Positions 23,453 to 35,192 of a DNA stretch of 64,000 bases are shown here, piece by piece (the stretch's first letter is position 1; the number at the start of each line of letters is the position of its first letter). The notes beneath the pieces are model-generated. The model was given only the letters and a program-made list of their open reading frames with translations, was not told the DNA's origin and did no database searches. The position numbers and the translations under genes are program-made. Source of the stretch: Mesorhabditis belari (lineage: Eukaryota; Nematoda; Chromadorea; Rhabditida; Rhabditidae); assembly GCA_958450365.1 (NCBI GenBank), contig CAUEEP010000900.1:803501-867500 (forward strand), in the 5' to 3' direction.

Positions 23453-26400
23453 ATGCGCGGGTTTCCATATTTTGTCGTGTTGCTACTCCGATTTTCCCAG
23501 ATTGAAGGTACATTTTCAGAGAATATAGAAAACTAGTAAAGTTAATAACTTTTATGTAAAGCATTTAAAATTTTTGTTTGAGAGAGAATGTTAACTTTTC
23601 TCTTTTTTCAGCTAATCCTTTTTGGGGAACGGGCTCGTTATCCTTCAATTACAATGTTTTTCCTAGTTTCAAAACGAAGAAAAACTCTTAAGCCGGGAAT
23701 AATTGAGTTTGTCTAATGCTTGTATTATGAAAGAGTCTTTTCCAGAGTTTGAAAACAAAGATTTTTGATATAGTTTCTTGTAATACCAACATATCAGATT
23801 AACTTCTAGACTTTTACACATTTCACTAGAATAAAAAACATATAAAACACAGGAATCTAATCGAATTGAGATCTTTACAATGAAATAAAGAAAGAGAAAA
23901 CACTCACAATCCCATTAACTTTTTTGAGGAAATATCTCAGAGACTCTCCTTCAGGGTCTCTCCTTTCTATTTTTTTCTTTCCGAACACACACGTGATTCT
24001 CTCATTCTCCTTACCCATTCAGCCATTCAAAAATCGTTTCACGGCTCGTTTTCTCAATGCCCACTGACTGCTTTCTTTTCCCTTTTGTCTCCATGACACC
24101 TATAGTCTTTGAGCATTTATTTAATGGTTTTCAGACTTAGTCTTCAACTAAAAGAAAAGAAAAACATTTGCAAAAATAGCAAAAGAAAAATGAAGCTATA
24201 AAGCTTAAGTCTCATTTTTTTAATGAATGGTTTGTGTGAATAACTGTAAATTCGTAACTGTAAATCTTTCTCTTTCATTTCCCCTAGACTGAAGTCATGA
24301 TTGACACAAATTCTGGTTGAAATTGACGGCTGAAAATGACACGAAAAAGAGAATAACAAATTACTCTCGGTGAATAAAGAGTAGAGAAAGCTTTTTACAA
24401 GGGTACATGTGAATGTATTGCGGAGACATAGGAATGGAAAGGAGAGCTGTATCGGACAGAGAAAAGCCGAGGAAAGGGACGGGATATCCAATTCTTCGCC
24501 ATGCATTGCCCACCCCGATTGGGAAAACACGGGAAAAAGCTGACAAACTTCCGAATTAATTGAAAACAAACACGGAGAAGGGGGATTTCGGGATTTCATC
24601 GAATTCTATCAAAGCTTTGTCAACTAGTAAACCAAAATGAATCATAGATAACATTTATTAGAGCTAGGGAGTTGTGGATTATTTTAACTTTCAAATTCCA
24701 AATAACACATAGTTTGGAAAAATTGTTTAATTGAATTTTTATGGTATTGTTTTTAACGTAAAAACTATGTCAATTATAAGATCTACTCAATAGTTTAACA
24801 AATTCGCGACGATACGGTTCACCGGTGAGCCGTACGTGGTTTCAGCACTTTTTTTGAGCCTGATTGGGCTGAAAATTGGCAATCAGGGGTTTTCGAGGAT
24901 GAGGAATTCGAATCCGTTATTAGTTTCTAAAGAAAACTCCCCAATTTTGGATATTTAATTCGGTTTAATTACTCAAGTTTCCGAAAGTTTTGTGATGACT
25001 GTATTGGCTCGGAAATTAAAGTTGCTCAAAATCTAATAACGTATTCAGATTCTCCATCCTAGAATGCCTCCGGTTACAAATTTTCAGATCTACAGCTAAG
25101 ATAGCTGTTTTCCAAAACGGTAGCCAAGCCGAAAATGACTTTGTTCTGAATGCACCAAGTTAACTTTACTCAAAGTTTTCAGCTTTTGTGGCAAAGAAAA
25201 GCTCCCGAGCCCCGGTACAAGTGGGTGGAGTGAAGAGGGGAAATGCTTTCATTTCATCAGAAGAATACCGAGAAGAAGATCAAATCGATCTGCATGGAAT
25301 GTTAGCCGATTGGATTAAGACAAGGGTGAGTACAAGGAATACACTTTAGTTTTGAAAGATCAAATGAACATGTTTTCCAGGCTCGTCCCCACCATTTGCC
25401 TGTTCGATATCCAAGAAAAGTTGTCGAAGTGCATGTACGAGCTGATCTCTATCAGATTGTTGATTTGGTTGGAAGTTTTAAAAGTCTGACGCCTTACATA
25501 ATGCCTTAAATTTTTTGAAATCATTTTTCAATTGGGGCTTTGGGATGGCGTTTTTTGTTTGTTTGAAGGGAAAATTTTTGCTTCGATGAACTCAAATTTC
25601 ATTTGCTCCGACAAAAGTAAATTGGGCTTTTTCGAGGTTTTCACAAGAAAAACATCCTAGAGACGTCATTTGAACATCAAAAAGACATTTCAGAGAATGA
25701 AGTTGATGAGAAAATAGAAGATTAATCCGGAAAAGTGATCTAACTAAATCTAAATAAAACATTTCAACAGGTTTTATAAACGAACTATAGGATCAACGCT
25801 CAAATCTTGCCACAATCTCTGCTTATATTGATGCTTGGTGGATCGATGAGTACATAGGTTTTAGTTTTATTTTGTGCTTATCTATTTCTTCATTCATATT
25901 TATTCAATTAAATTTACTTAGGATGGAATGCGACTGATTTTGGTGGACTCAACCGGATATTTATCCCAATTCGATGGCTCTGGAAACCCGAATTTTACAT
26001 GTATCACAGGTGAAAGATAAAGAAAGAACGAATGCTAATGTTGCTTTCCAGTGTCCAAGGAAGAACACCGGATTACGCTCCGGATGCTACGGCAGAGGTG
26101 CGTTTTAAAATATTGTCAAGTCATGACTCACTACAGTTTTCAGTAAGATGATTGTATTCATCAGTCTTAGGTTCGATGGGATGGTCGAGTGCGGATGTTT
26201 GTCCCAATCACAGCTCGATCACTTTGTCCTGTTAATGTCAAAATGATGCCTTTTGATGAGCAAAATTGCAATTTCTCGGTAAGTTCCCAATAATTTATTC
26301 ATTCAAAACACAAAGAATAAAATAAAGCCAACAAAAATCGTAGCAAACGACAAATAACTAGGAGAAACCTTTGTCTCAACAGTGAATCCACTAAAAAGAT

Positions 26401-29400
26401 CGAGACATTTCCTAGGTCCTTTAAAGTGATTTTTCTCTAAATAAGTAGATGATATATAACATATTTTTGTATCTTCACATGTATTTGTAACGTTTTGACA
26501 GAACCAAATCTTTGTAGAATTCCTACTTCCGCAAAAAGCTTCTTTAAGGGGAAGATTAAGGGGTAAATCCGAAAATTTGTTACTCAGCTCAAGTTGATTT
26601 CCCTGTACTATCGATTTATTGCAAAAGTTTTCAAAATTGAGTGAAAATGGGTGATCAGATTGGAGAGATCCTTTGGAAAGGAGAACTTTCGGCATTTCAA
26701 TGGATTTCCCTTCTTGCGGGAGTTTTAGATTCGATGGCTCTATTCTTAACTTTAAAAGATCTGACGAAACATCCGTTGAATTTGGCTCAAAATTCGTGAT
26801 CTCGATCATGAAATGTTCTTCAGTTAAATAGCGAAATGGTCGAATCTTTGTGTATTCAAAAGTGATTGCATAAATTCCATCTCCATCCAATTCCATCAAA
26901 TAAGTTCCATTGGGGAAAGTTGGTTCACTAAAAACTTTACTCACAGTGCGCTGGAAAGGTTGTGTTTCTAATTTATAAGCACAAAGTACATCATGAAGCT
27001 ATTTTTTGTATGAAATAATGACTCAATTCCCCACAAATTACCTATATTCTTGAATAAGTGGTTCACTCGACGTCGAGATGAGATTCTTTGCAATCAATTT
27101 CACTTTCTCCTCATCACTTTCACTCTCCGAATGAACTTTTGTATTCACAAATAATTGATGATCGATCATCTAAAAGTTTCTTTTATGATTTCTTAATCTT
27201 TTATGATATTATCGTAACCTCATATGATTGTAATTGTCGAACAAAAGTGGTAGCAGTTGTCCCTTTGATTTGATCGCATGTTTGATTGAAAGATCTTGAG
27301 AAATTTCGTCCCAAAACATTCATCAAATAGGTGACATCCCAACAAATTCTGAGTTTTTAAAATTTAAAACGTTTGTTTTTAAATCTAAACTCTCTGCACT
27401 TCAATGGCATGATATTTGCTTTGATTTGATGATTTCCATCAAGATCTTCGATTTCCAAACGATGATCCATCTGAAAAACTCTTGTTTCAATAGGCTATAG
27501 ATTAAGCTATAGATCAAGATCAAGATCAAAAAAACTTGAAGTATCTTTTCCCATAAAACTCACAGCAATTTCAATAGTTATCCCCGTCGCCGAATCTTTC
27601 AACACAACGATTTCATCTGCACTTGTGTGCTCACATTTCACGAAAACATGAATCAACAATGATGATCCCTCGATTCTGAAAAGAATCTACAATCGTTGAA
27701 CTATGATTGAAAGTTATTTGTCTTAAAATAGATCTTTAACAGAAAGATTAGTTTTTTCCTCATAAACTAACCTCTTTTCACTTAACCATTTCGCCGTCAC
27801 AAATACCCCTTCCGTATTTTTCGATCCACTCTCGTCATTCCGATGAACGTAAATCTAAATTTTATCTGACATTATAAATATCTAAATAAATGTCTTCTGT
27901 TAGTAAACGCAATTTGTTATTCAGCAAGTAGTTTATTCGGCTCTTGCGTAGTCTCCGGGTATTTTGAACAGGGTTGTCACGCTTTGAAGGCCTATAACTT
28001 TGCCCAGGGATAATATTTTTGCTAACTTTTTATATTATTGTATAAAAGAACATTTCAGGATTTCAAATGGTACCAAATAAAACTTGATTGGACTTTTTAT
28101 TCCAATCCCAACCAGACGACACAACGTTCGAGTTGGATAGACCTCATTTGCTCAGAGTTGGCTCTGATTTTCTTAGATTGAATTATCCAATCAAGCTTTA
28201 TTTGGTATCATTTGAAAGCCTGAAATGTTCTCTGTACAATGATATAAAAAGTTAACTCTAATATTATCTCTGGACAAAGTTGTAGGCCTTCAAAGCGTGA
28301 CGACTCGTTCAAAATACTCGGAAACTATGCAAGAGCCGTTTATTCTTTTAGAGTTATTGTTGAAATGATCCATGCCCTTATTTTCCGATTCGCATTGAAT
28401 ACCTGGCTGACCTCAACAATGGACAGCTGAGTGTAATTATTGAAAGTGAACATTTCAATAAATTCTTGCTAAAATATTTGCTAAAAGGTTTCAAAATCTT
28501 GCAAGCAATGCTGAAACTAACCTCAAACTTTGGATCAACAAATTCATTGGTTGAGTTTTGATCATTTCTTGGATTCGTCTTCACAATTCGTGTCTCATTG
28601 TGAAGCAATTTTTCGCCATTCACAAAATTCTCACTTTGCATATAGATACCATAATAATGATCGGGTTTCAAGAAAGGAATTGTATATCGACCTGCAAATA
28701 ATCAATTTTGCGGAGTGGGACAAATGCGACCTTTTTTTTCCGCACCTTGCCCATTAGCGCACCTTTTTTTGCGTTTTAAAAAAGCTCTAAAAAGCTAATA
28801 TTAACCAATTTCTATTCCAAATGTTGTTTTTCTAGGTAATTTGAGGGTGTCGAATTCAAATTTTGACATAACAGAGCGTGTGGAACCAATTTGAAAGACA
28901 AAACGGCTAGATCAAATTACAGAAAATTGTCGATTTTTCTCTTTGTATAACTCCGTCCGTTTGTTTCCACAAGGTCTGATATGTCAAAATTTCGATTCTA
29001 CGCCCTAAAATTACCTAGAAAAACAACTTTTGGAATAGAAATTGGTTAATATTAGCTTTTAGAGGTTTTTTAAAACGCGAAAAATGGTGCGCTAATGGGC
29101 TAAGTGCGGCAAAAAAGGTGCGCAAATGTCCGGGTGCGCAAAAAAAAGGTCGCATTTCTCCCACTCCCCAATTTTGTTAGGTTTAAACAAGAAACCTCGA
29201 TTGAGCAAAAGAAATAGTCCATGCAAAGAAATAAGAGGAAATATCCGTCGATCCTCTAAATCAGTCACTTCAATCTTAATTGTGAGTTGATCCGATGGAC
29301 CTAAAACTTTTCATTTTTAATTTCCCCAAAATGACAAACCCTCTTTTGTTGTGTAAATGATTAATTGAGTGGGTGCAGTCTCGATATTAATTATTCGATC

Positions 29401-32009
29401 AATTCCCATTCTTTCATTGGTCTCATTTTTGTCTCTATTTGACACAGCGCAATGTAAATTGAAAAAGGAAATGAATAAAAGTGGCCATAACTGATCGATT
29501 CTTCGGAGAATCATAGGTGAAGCTGAAATCGTTTAAAGTAAACAAAAGAAGGCTACGTAGTCAAGTCAAGAGTACGATTATAAACAAATGAAAGCTATGA
29601 TAAATAGAATAAGAAAGTATCTTAAATAAAACTATATGAATCTTTATGAAGGAAGTATTCACAAAATCTCAAAACAGCACGTGTCCAACCATGACCGGAA
29701 ACAATTTTCACACCTTATGGGAAAAGGAAAGGGGTTAAAGCAGAGAATCTTTTAAAGAAACCTCTAAAGTTTTTTTGTTCCTTGAGTAACAGGAACAATG
29801 GTTCACGATTTTCGCATTTTTGAGAATAAATATGAATTCAACAAGTGCAAAGGAATGTAGTTTCTTTATTTGGAGCTTGCAACTTGAAAAGAAAATGATT
29901 TTCGAACCTTTCGCAATGAAAAATAGTTACACTAAAAAGGCCAACTTTAATTGTGAGTTAAAGTTAACTTACAGCTTACAGCTTACAAGCTTTACCGCAA
30001 GAGTTAAACTCTTCTGTAAAAGTTTGGCCATGTATTATAATAATTCTAAAAAGCTAGTAGTCCCACAATTTCCTTTCCATTGCCCACATAGGAACGATTA
30101 CGCCTGAATGAACATTTAACCAAAAAGAAGGAGAACTTCGTTCGCTTTTTATGACAAAGATTTTTTTCTGTGAGTGAGTCTTTAAAGAAATCTCTATTAG
30201 CTGGCTGGGTACTTGACAATGATCGATGAAGCTTTATGAATTACAAAATGCAGTGGATAAAATGTTATAACTCTTTAAATAGGTAGTAAAAGAGAATCCT
30301 CATCAAAATTCCTAGTGTGGTTCATGGACATATCAATCGGATGTCGTGCGTTTGATGGTGGAGAATGAGAATCAAGAAATGCTGCTTGGAGACTTTTATG
30401 ATAATCAAGTGGGTAAAAGAGCTAAAAATTTAGTTTACTAAAATAAATTTTAAAAAACTCTCACTTTCAGGAGTGGTTATTAACGGGAGCTTTTCTATCA
30501 AATGGAACAATCCGTCATATCGACAATGAATCATTCTCAATGATAATTCTGAATGTTCAATTGAAAAGACAAAGTTTCTATTATGTTTTCAATCTCGTTT
30601 TTCCGACAACATTGGTTGGTTCAATAATTTAATCAAGATCTTGCATTTTCTTAGGTTTCACTGGTGGCTGTGATTGGTTTTCATGCTCCGATCAATGCAA
30701 CAGGAAGAAGGGAAAGCAAATTTCGATTGGGTAAGTTTGACTGAAAGTAGATTTGTTCAATGCAAGGCAACAGATATCTAGTTTTAGAACTGTGAATGCG
30801 ACCAGATTCTATTACCTATTTTTTTCCAGGAATCATGACTCTTCTATCAATGTCGGTGATGCTATTGATGTTGGTGGGTGAGATGAAATTCGCAATGGAG
30901 AGTGTACCTGGACAACGAGGATCTTTCTCAGATGTTCCTTTGTTAGGTAAAACAATTAAATAAGTGTATAATTTGAATAATGATAAAGATAAAGTACTAA
31001 ATAAATGATAAGGATAAAGAATAAAGTACTAAAAACTCTTAGGTATATACTACATGACATTGATTTTGATTGTTGGAGTCGCTACATGCACTACATCAAT
31101 TTTTGTTCATTTGGAGAAATATGCGATGAGGAATCCGACTGTTCAAGTAGATTTTCGCATGAAATCGAATAAAAAGAAATAAATTTGTGTCTAAAATCAT
31201 TTGAACATTAGGCTGTGCCGTCTTGTCTTCGATTTCTGATGGCTAAAAAGCTTTTCTTTTGTTACGTTCCAAAGAATTTTCGATTCTATCCAAAAGTGAG
31301 TTTTTCTTTAGAAAGTATGCATGGAGTAAATCAAATAAATCGAATAAATTATACAGATCTTATTTACTCAGGGAGATGATATCAGTCGAAACAATAATGT
31401 GAGCGCTTTCAGTCGACATTCAACACCCGAGAATACACTCATGAGAAATCTGATTCCAAAAGAGGTTAATAATAAAAAGTAACTCATAATGTAGATGTAG
31501 GCTTATCAGATCTCCCATTTGGATCTCTTTTCCCTTCAGCTTCCCTTTCTTATTATTTAACTAGTTTAACAATCGAATACATTCAGGTGAACTTCACAGA
31601 AGTGAATCAAGATCAACCAATAACAAGTGAAGTTCTATTAGATGGTTTGTTCTATTAGATGGTTTCACAAGCAGTATTTCAATTCAAACCAAAAGCACCC
31701 CATTTCCAGGACCAGCCCAATCAAGACAACGTCTCGATATAATCATTCAATTGATTCGAGAGATTATTCAAATGAAAGTAAGTTATCAATGTTATCAAAT
31801 AAGAAAGATTATATTTAATGAATGGTAACAATTTCGAGATCTACTTTACAAGTAATTTTCAGGAGTCGATGCGTTCTCGTGGTTCTCTAACGGGTTTTTG
31901 GGAACGAATCATTCGTCGACTTGAATCTTTTTCTATCACATTTTATCTTTTATTAATGAGTATCAATCTTTTTCTTTTTCTTTGCCCAGAGTTGTGGTAC
32001 GGTTCGTAA
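23453..32009 (+). CDS. Cys-loop ligand-gated ion channel subunit (LGC family)
   Basis: A pentameric receptor-channel subunit. Seventeen exons sum to 525 aa (23453-23507, 25183-25325, 25381-25467, 25791-25857, 25922-26009, 26052-26097, 26171-26278, 30316-30408, 30471-30614, 30655-30730, 30830-30946, 31043-31146, 31212-31295, 31372-31464, 31587-31644, 31710-31777, 31863-32009). Features are a signal peptide (MRGFPYFVVLLLRF), ligand-binding domain with WWIDEYIGWN, the Cys-loop CPVNVKMMPFDEQNC (exact C-x13-C, about 181-195), and GSWTY. M1 runs FPTTLVSLVAVIGF, M2 is GIMTLLSMSVMLLMLVGEM, M3 is near 341-363 and M4 near 495-515. There is no vicinal Cys pair in loop C and no PAR before M2, so it is not a typical ACh-binding alpha subunit nor a typical anion channel; the ligand is unknown. 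Exon 1 is joined across 1.7 kb by phase and signal-peptide logic and is the weakest part. A 4,037-bp intron (26279-30315) contains another gene. Confidence 0.88.
26303..29514 (-). CDS. secreted or surface-anchored protein, nested in the channel intron
   Basis: Ten exons (29340-29514, 29196-29300, 28522-28691, 28412-28468, 27772-27854, 27564-27675, 27391-27470, 27219-27348, 27042-27169, 26303-26927) sum to 554 aa. It has a signal peptide (LWPLLFISFFNLHCAVS), a beta-strand-rich extracellular region with many N-x-S/T sites and scattered cysteines, and a strictly C-terminal hydrophobic end (LSFATIFVGFILFFVF) after a polar stretch, which suggests a GPI-anchor signal rather than a cytoplasmic tail. 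I do not recognise the family; the N-terminal strand pattern faintly recalls macroglobulin-type modules, without support. The whole gene lies antisense inside one intron of the Cys-loop channel gene. Two palindromic elements sit in its introns. Confidence 0.82.
27938..28338. repeat. palindromic element in an intron of the nested gene
   Basis: Left and right arms are inverse copies: CGGCTCTTGCGTAGTCTCCG on the left against CGGAAACTATGCAAGAGCCG on the right, continuing through GGCCTATAACTTTG / CAAAGTTGTAGGCC and AACATTTCAGG / CCTGAAATGTT to the centre. It has no coding capacity. Confidence 0.82.
28711..29168. repeat. hAT-like palindromic MITE, copy 3
   Basis: Same family as 1797-2346 and 17794-18279. 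It is flanked by CAATTTTG at 28703-28710 and 29169-29176 (perfect 8-bp duplication). It lies in the second intron of the nested gene, and thus also inside the Cys-loop channel's large intron. Confidence 0.92.
29515..30315. other. intron remainder upstream of the nested gene
   Basis: About 800 bp between the nested gene's start codon and the next channel exon. No exon is supported; it must contain the nested gene's promoter if that gene has its own. Confidence 0.5.
31503..31558. repeat. direct repeat, intronic copy
   Basis: TTATCAGATCTCCCATTT followed by a pyrimidine-rich stretch recurs at 32162-32218, just past the channel stop codon, with few changes. It looks like a local duplication of about 57 bp. 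Confidence 0.75.
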
Positions 32010-32161
32010 GAAAAATTCTATGAAAAATCGACGGTAGTGATGGTCAAAGCATTTCTACTCAATCTAACTACAGGGTCATATGAACGCCCACATTTACTTT
32101 AAATCATTGTTGTTTTTTCTTCCATTCACAGAGTTGATAGAAATTCTTGTCATTTGTTATT

Positions 32162-32218
32162 TTATCAGATCTCCCATTTTTGATCTCTCTTCCCTTCAAT
32201 TTCCCTTTCTCATTATTT
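32162..32218. repeat. direct repeat, downstream copy
   Basis: Second copy of the 31503-31558 sequence, 150 bp after the channel gene's stop codon. Confidence 0.75.
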
Positions 32219-32744
32219 CCCATTTCCCCGATGACCAACATTGAAGCTTTTTTTCCTTTCAATAATTGTGATACATTGCTCAGATTCTCTGCAAATATTT
32301 TTCATATTTTTTTACAGAGAATAAAGTATAGACAAGTATATTATTACGGCAGCGAAGTTTTGTGGAATATCCAGTTCTGCAAGAAGAGAACGACACATTG
32401 AAGTTGAGATAGGTGAAAGTTCAAAAAAATGAATATCTCACTATACATCACATATTTTAAAACAGATCAAATCAGAGAATTCATTAGTGCATGTAAATTT
32501 AATCAAATACACCGCCAGAAAAGTTTCAAGTTTCCGCGTGAGTTACTAGCTGAGTTCTCTCAAGCGTATGCAGCAATGATATTATTCGGAAAATCCTTGC
32601 TTTTTGCTCTTAACACTTTCGTTTTTGAAATCCATAGCATCAAATTTTTTTGCTAAAATTTTCCACGCTTACTTAGGGTTTCCACAGTTTTTCTGCTCTT
32701 TTCTTATCTTCTCTCCAAATCCAAATTAAAGTTTTTCTATCGGT
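32219..32744. other. gene-free stretch
   Basis: No exon chain or repeat of note between the channel gene's 3' region and the retrotransposon remnant. Confidence 0.5.
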
Positions 32745-34130
32745 TTTCCAGGTTTAATCACCGAAGTTTGAGGTATCGACGTGGAAGACGGCTAATTCTG
32801 ATGAGGAATCTCGTACGCCATCTATACCACCCACTTCCGCTAGTGATTGAAACAGTGAAGCTACCCCGTTCTTCGAAGCTCGAAAACAACTACCACGCAG
32901 TGATTGAGGGATTGCCTGAAGCTGATGTCCATCCTACCATATCACCGTATCCTAGAAGAGCAGCCGATCGTCATCTTTTGGATACGATTATGGCTTCGTA
33001 CGGCTTAGACGCAATCGTGATTCAACCATAAAGGGTGGGTATCTTCGTTTCAACCTAGGCCTCCAAAGGTGATTTTTGGCTCTGTACAGGGTTCCTTTCA
33101 TCGTGTTAAGAAGGATTTTCTGCTCTGGTACGCTCGACTCATTGTGATTCGACGCTCGGACCCAAGTTGCTGCAAGAACAAGAAGCAAGAAACAATTCCT
33201 TTAACTCAACATAGCCTTCTTCCACACCTTGACGTGAGTACTACAAAGAATGTGCATCAAAACCAAGCTGGATCCGTAGTTGATGTCAATGTGAGTGCTT
33301 CTGGAGCGATTGTTAATGTGACTGTGCAAAAGGATTCGCCAAAGAAAATCGTGCCGACAAACTCCACAAAAAAGCCTCCAGCTAGAGCGGTCGACCTCCG
33401 ATGACGATCAACTCTACGAAGATTAACTTCTCTGGGATTTGCAAGGCACACTACATGTCTGATGTGAACGAGCCATTAGCAAAAGATTTTCGAGATTAAA
33501 GAGAAGACGATAGGGACCTCTTCTTCACCCACCTATCGGAACGAAGGATTGAAAAGAAGTCCATCAAGCAACAAAGTCAACCAATCTCGCTTTCTACACA
33601 GAATGAATTCCCTGGATCGTCTTCCCACGTTTAATTCTTTTCCCTTTAGCCTTAGTTTTTCCCGTAGCCTAGTTTCTAATATCAATAATCGTCTTAATAC
33701 TTTTCAAGTTATGACTCGCACAAAATCTTATTCTTTTTGATATTACTGAAACGTGGCTAAATGATTGATGATCCTCTTCGATTCTTGATTAGAGTGGGTT
33801 CTTCTCAAGTAATGACTTTCTATAACGTGCCCTTCAAAGGCACAAGCTCAAGATATTCAGTTAACAACAATGAATATTTTAAGATCTCGCCGTTGAAGCC
33901 GTTATAGAAAGCCATTACTTGAGAAGAACACACGCTATTCTTAATCCTTGCGATTATTATGATGTGTTTAGATGTGACAGATCTTCTTCAATCAAATCAC
34001 ATGGTGGTGATGCTATTTTTATGCTTTTAAAATCATTCAACCACCATTTGGTTTGTATTGGATCTATATTCAATTCTGAAATAGTGGTTGTAGACGTTAT
34101 TTAGATAGAAAGCTTTTCCAGGGATTTTGC
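32745..34130 (+). pseudogene. degenerate non-LTR retrotransposon (LINE) fragment
   Basis: The 3' half shows pieces of a LINE AP-endonuclease: SRSLVSNINNRLN leads to DITETWLND (33739-33765), then after an interruption YDVFRCDRSS (from 33958) and a GG-x-AIF segment. Stops and frameshifts break it, and no reverse transcriptase is visible. Two open stretches before it (32768-33031, 33069-33404), with AVIEGLPEADVH and a Lys-rich C-terminal end, could be remains of ORF1; that part is inference. The element resembles CR1/L2-type LINEs by the ETWL-N signature. Confidence 0.65.
33797..33936. repeat. inverted repeat inside the LINE remnant
   Basis: GTTCTTCTCAAGTAATGACT on the left pairs with AGCCATTACTTGAGAAGAAC on the right, with TTTCTATAACG / CGTTATAGAAA further in. 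It interrupts the endonuclease remnant between DITETWLND and YDVFRCDR, so it inserted later. Confidence 0.8.
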
Positions 34131-35138
34131 TTACACAAAGCTGTCAATAATTTTATGATTCGTATTTTTTTCAAAAATTGTCTTTACAACAAAACTTCGA
34201 CGTTGAGGACACTCATCGTTTCACTCTCAAAAAAGTACTCCGCAAATTTTAGCGCTTAAATTTTTGTCTTGGTTAGTAAAAGTTCAAGTGTCCAACGCTT
34301 GTTTAAAAACCTTTTTGTCACTCTTAAAATTCTTGCTTACCTTCTTGCTTACCGTTTCCTTTCTGTCAATCTATACAGAAAAAGTTGTGGATTGGATTCT
34401 TTTGATAAATCTTTTGATAAAGGTTTTGTCAAAACTCAAAGATGATTTCGTGAATATTTCGAGTGCAGTTATCAAATGGACCTTCAGCTGGGATAAAAGG
34501 ATCACAGGAGAGATTAAAGAAATAAAAAACGATGGAGAAAAGCGGTCAGAATCGACCTTTCTGACAGTTCGGAGAGGCTGATGAGCGATGAGCCAAAGTA
34601 AACAAAAATGGATCTCTTTTTGAGAAAAAGAGAGAGACAAAAAAGAGGAGTGAATCCCCGAGAATCTCCAAAAATTTCCCGTCATCCTTTTTCTCCCTCC
34701 AATCTCTTCTATAATCTTTTTGAATCCCTTTCCTAAAAATGTTATTTTCAGCTTGGTCTTTGTTTGGATGTTCGCTTATGGAAGGATTCGACACGCTTAA
34801 TCTTAAAAGCTCTAACTATTCTTTTCTCTTTTCAAGGTTTTTCTTACATAGACTTTCTAACGGTCACGAAAAAGCTAATAATGATCAACGATTGTTTTGT
34901 GAAATCAAATCTCATTTCCATTCTTTTTCTCCCCTCAATAACGTGCCGCAGCTACCGGACCTCGCCTTCGCGCCAACAAAGCGAGTATATAAAAGGGGCT
35001 TCTGAGTTCATTTTTCATTGCAAAAATCAAAATTTAGTCATAAATTTGATTCTTTTATGTTTTCAAGGTATTTACCTTATTTATTACTTGAAGTAGTGAT
35101 AAGAAAGTTGGGTTCTTCTTCTTCTTCTTCTTCTCGGA

Positions 35139-35192
35139 GATGGTATCAGACCTACCTACTAGTTTATCATCTAGTTAGCACAAGTTGTTAAT
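35139..35192. repeat. dispersed repeat, unfilled copy
   Basis: GATGGTATCAGACCTACCTAC joins directly to TAGTTTATCATCTAGTTAGC and on to AAGTTGTTAAT. The same sequence at 38584-38847 is split by a TIR element. Confidence 0.85.

Noticed and set aside
23612..23660. Extra exon of the Cys-loop channel after the acceptor CTTTTTTCAG
   Set aside because: The direct join of 23507 to 25183 closes phase and gives a normal N-terminus; this segment lacks a good in-phase donor.
35139..35192. TGGTATCAGA resembling an LTR-retrotransposon primer-binding site, with a TATA box upstream
   Set aside because: No long terminal repeat pair, gag/pol frames or polypurine tract could be found around it.
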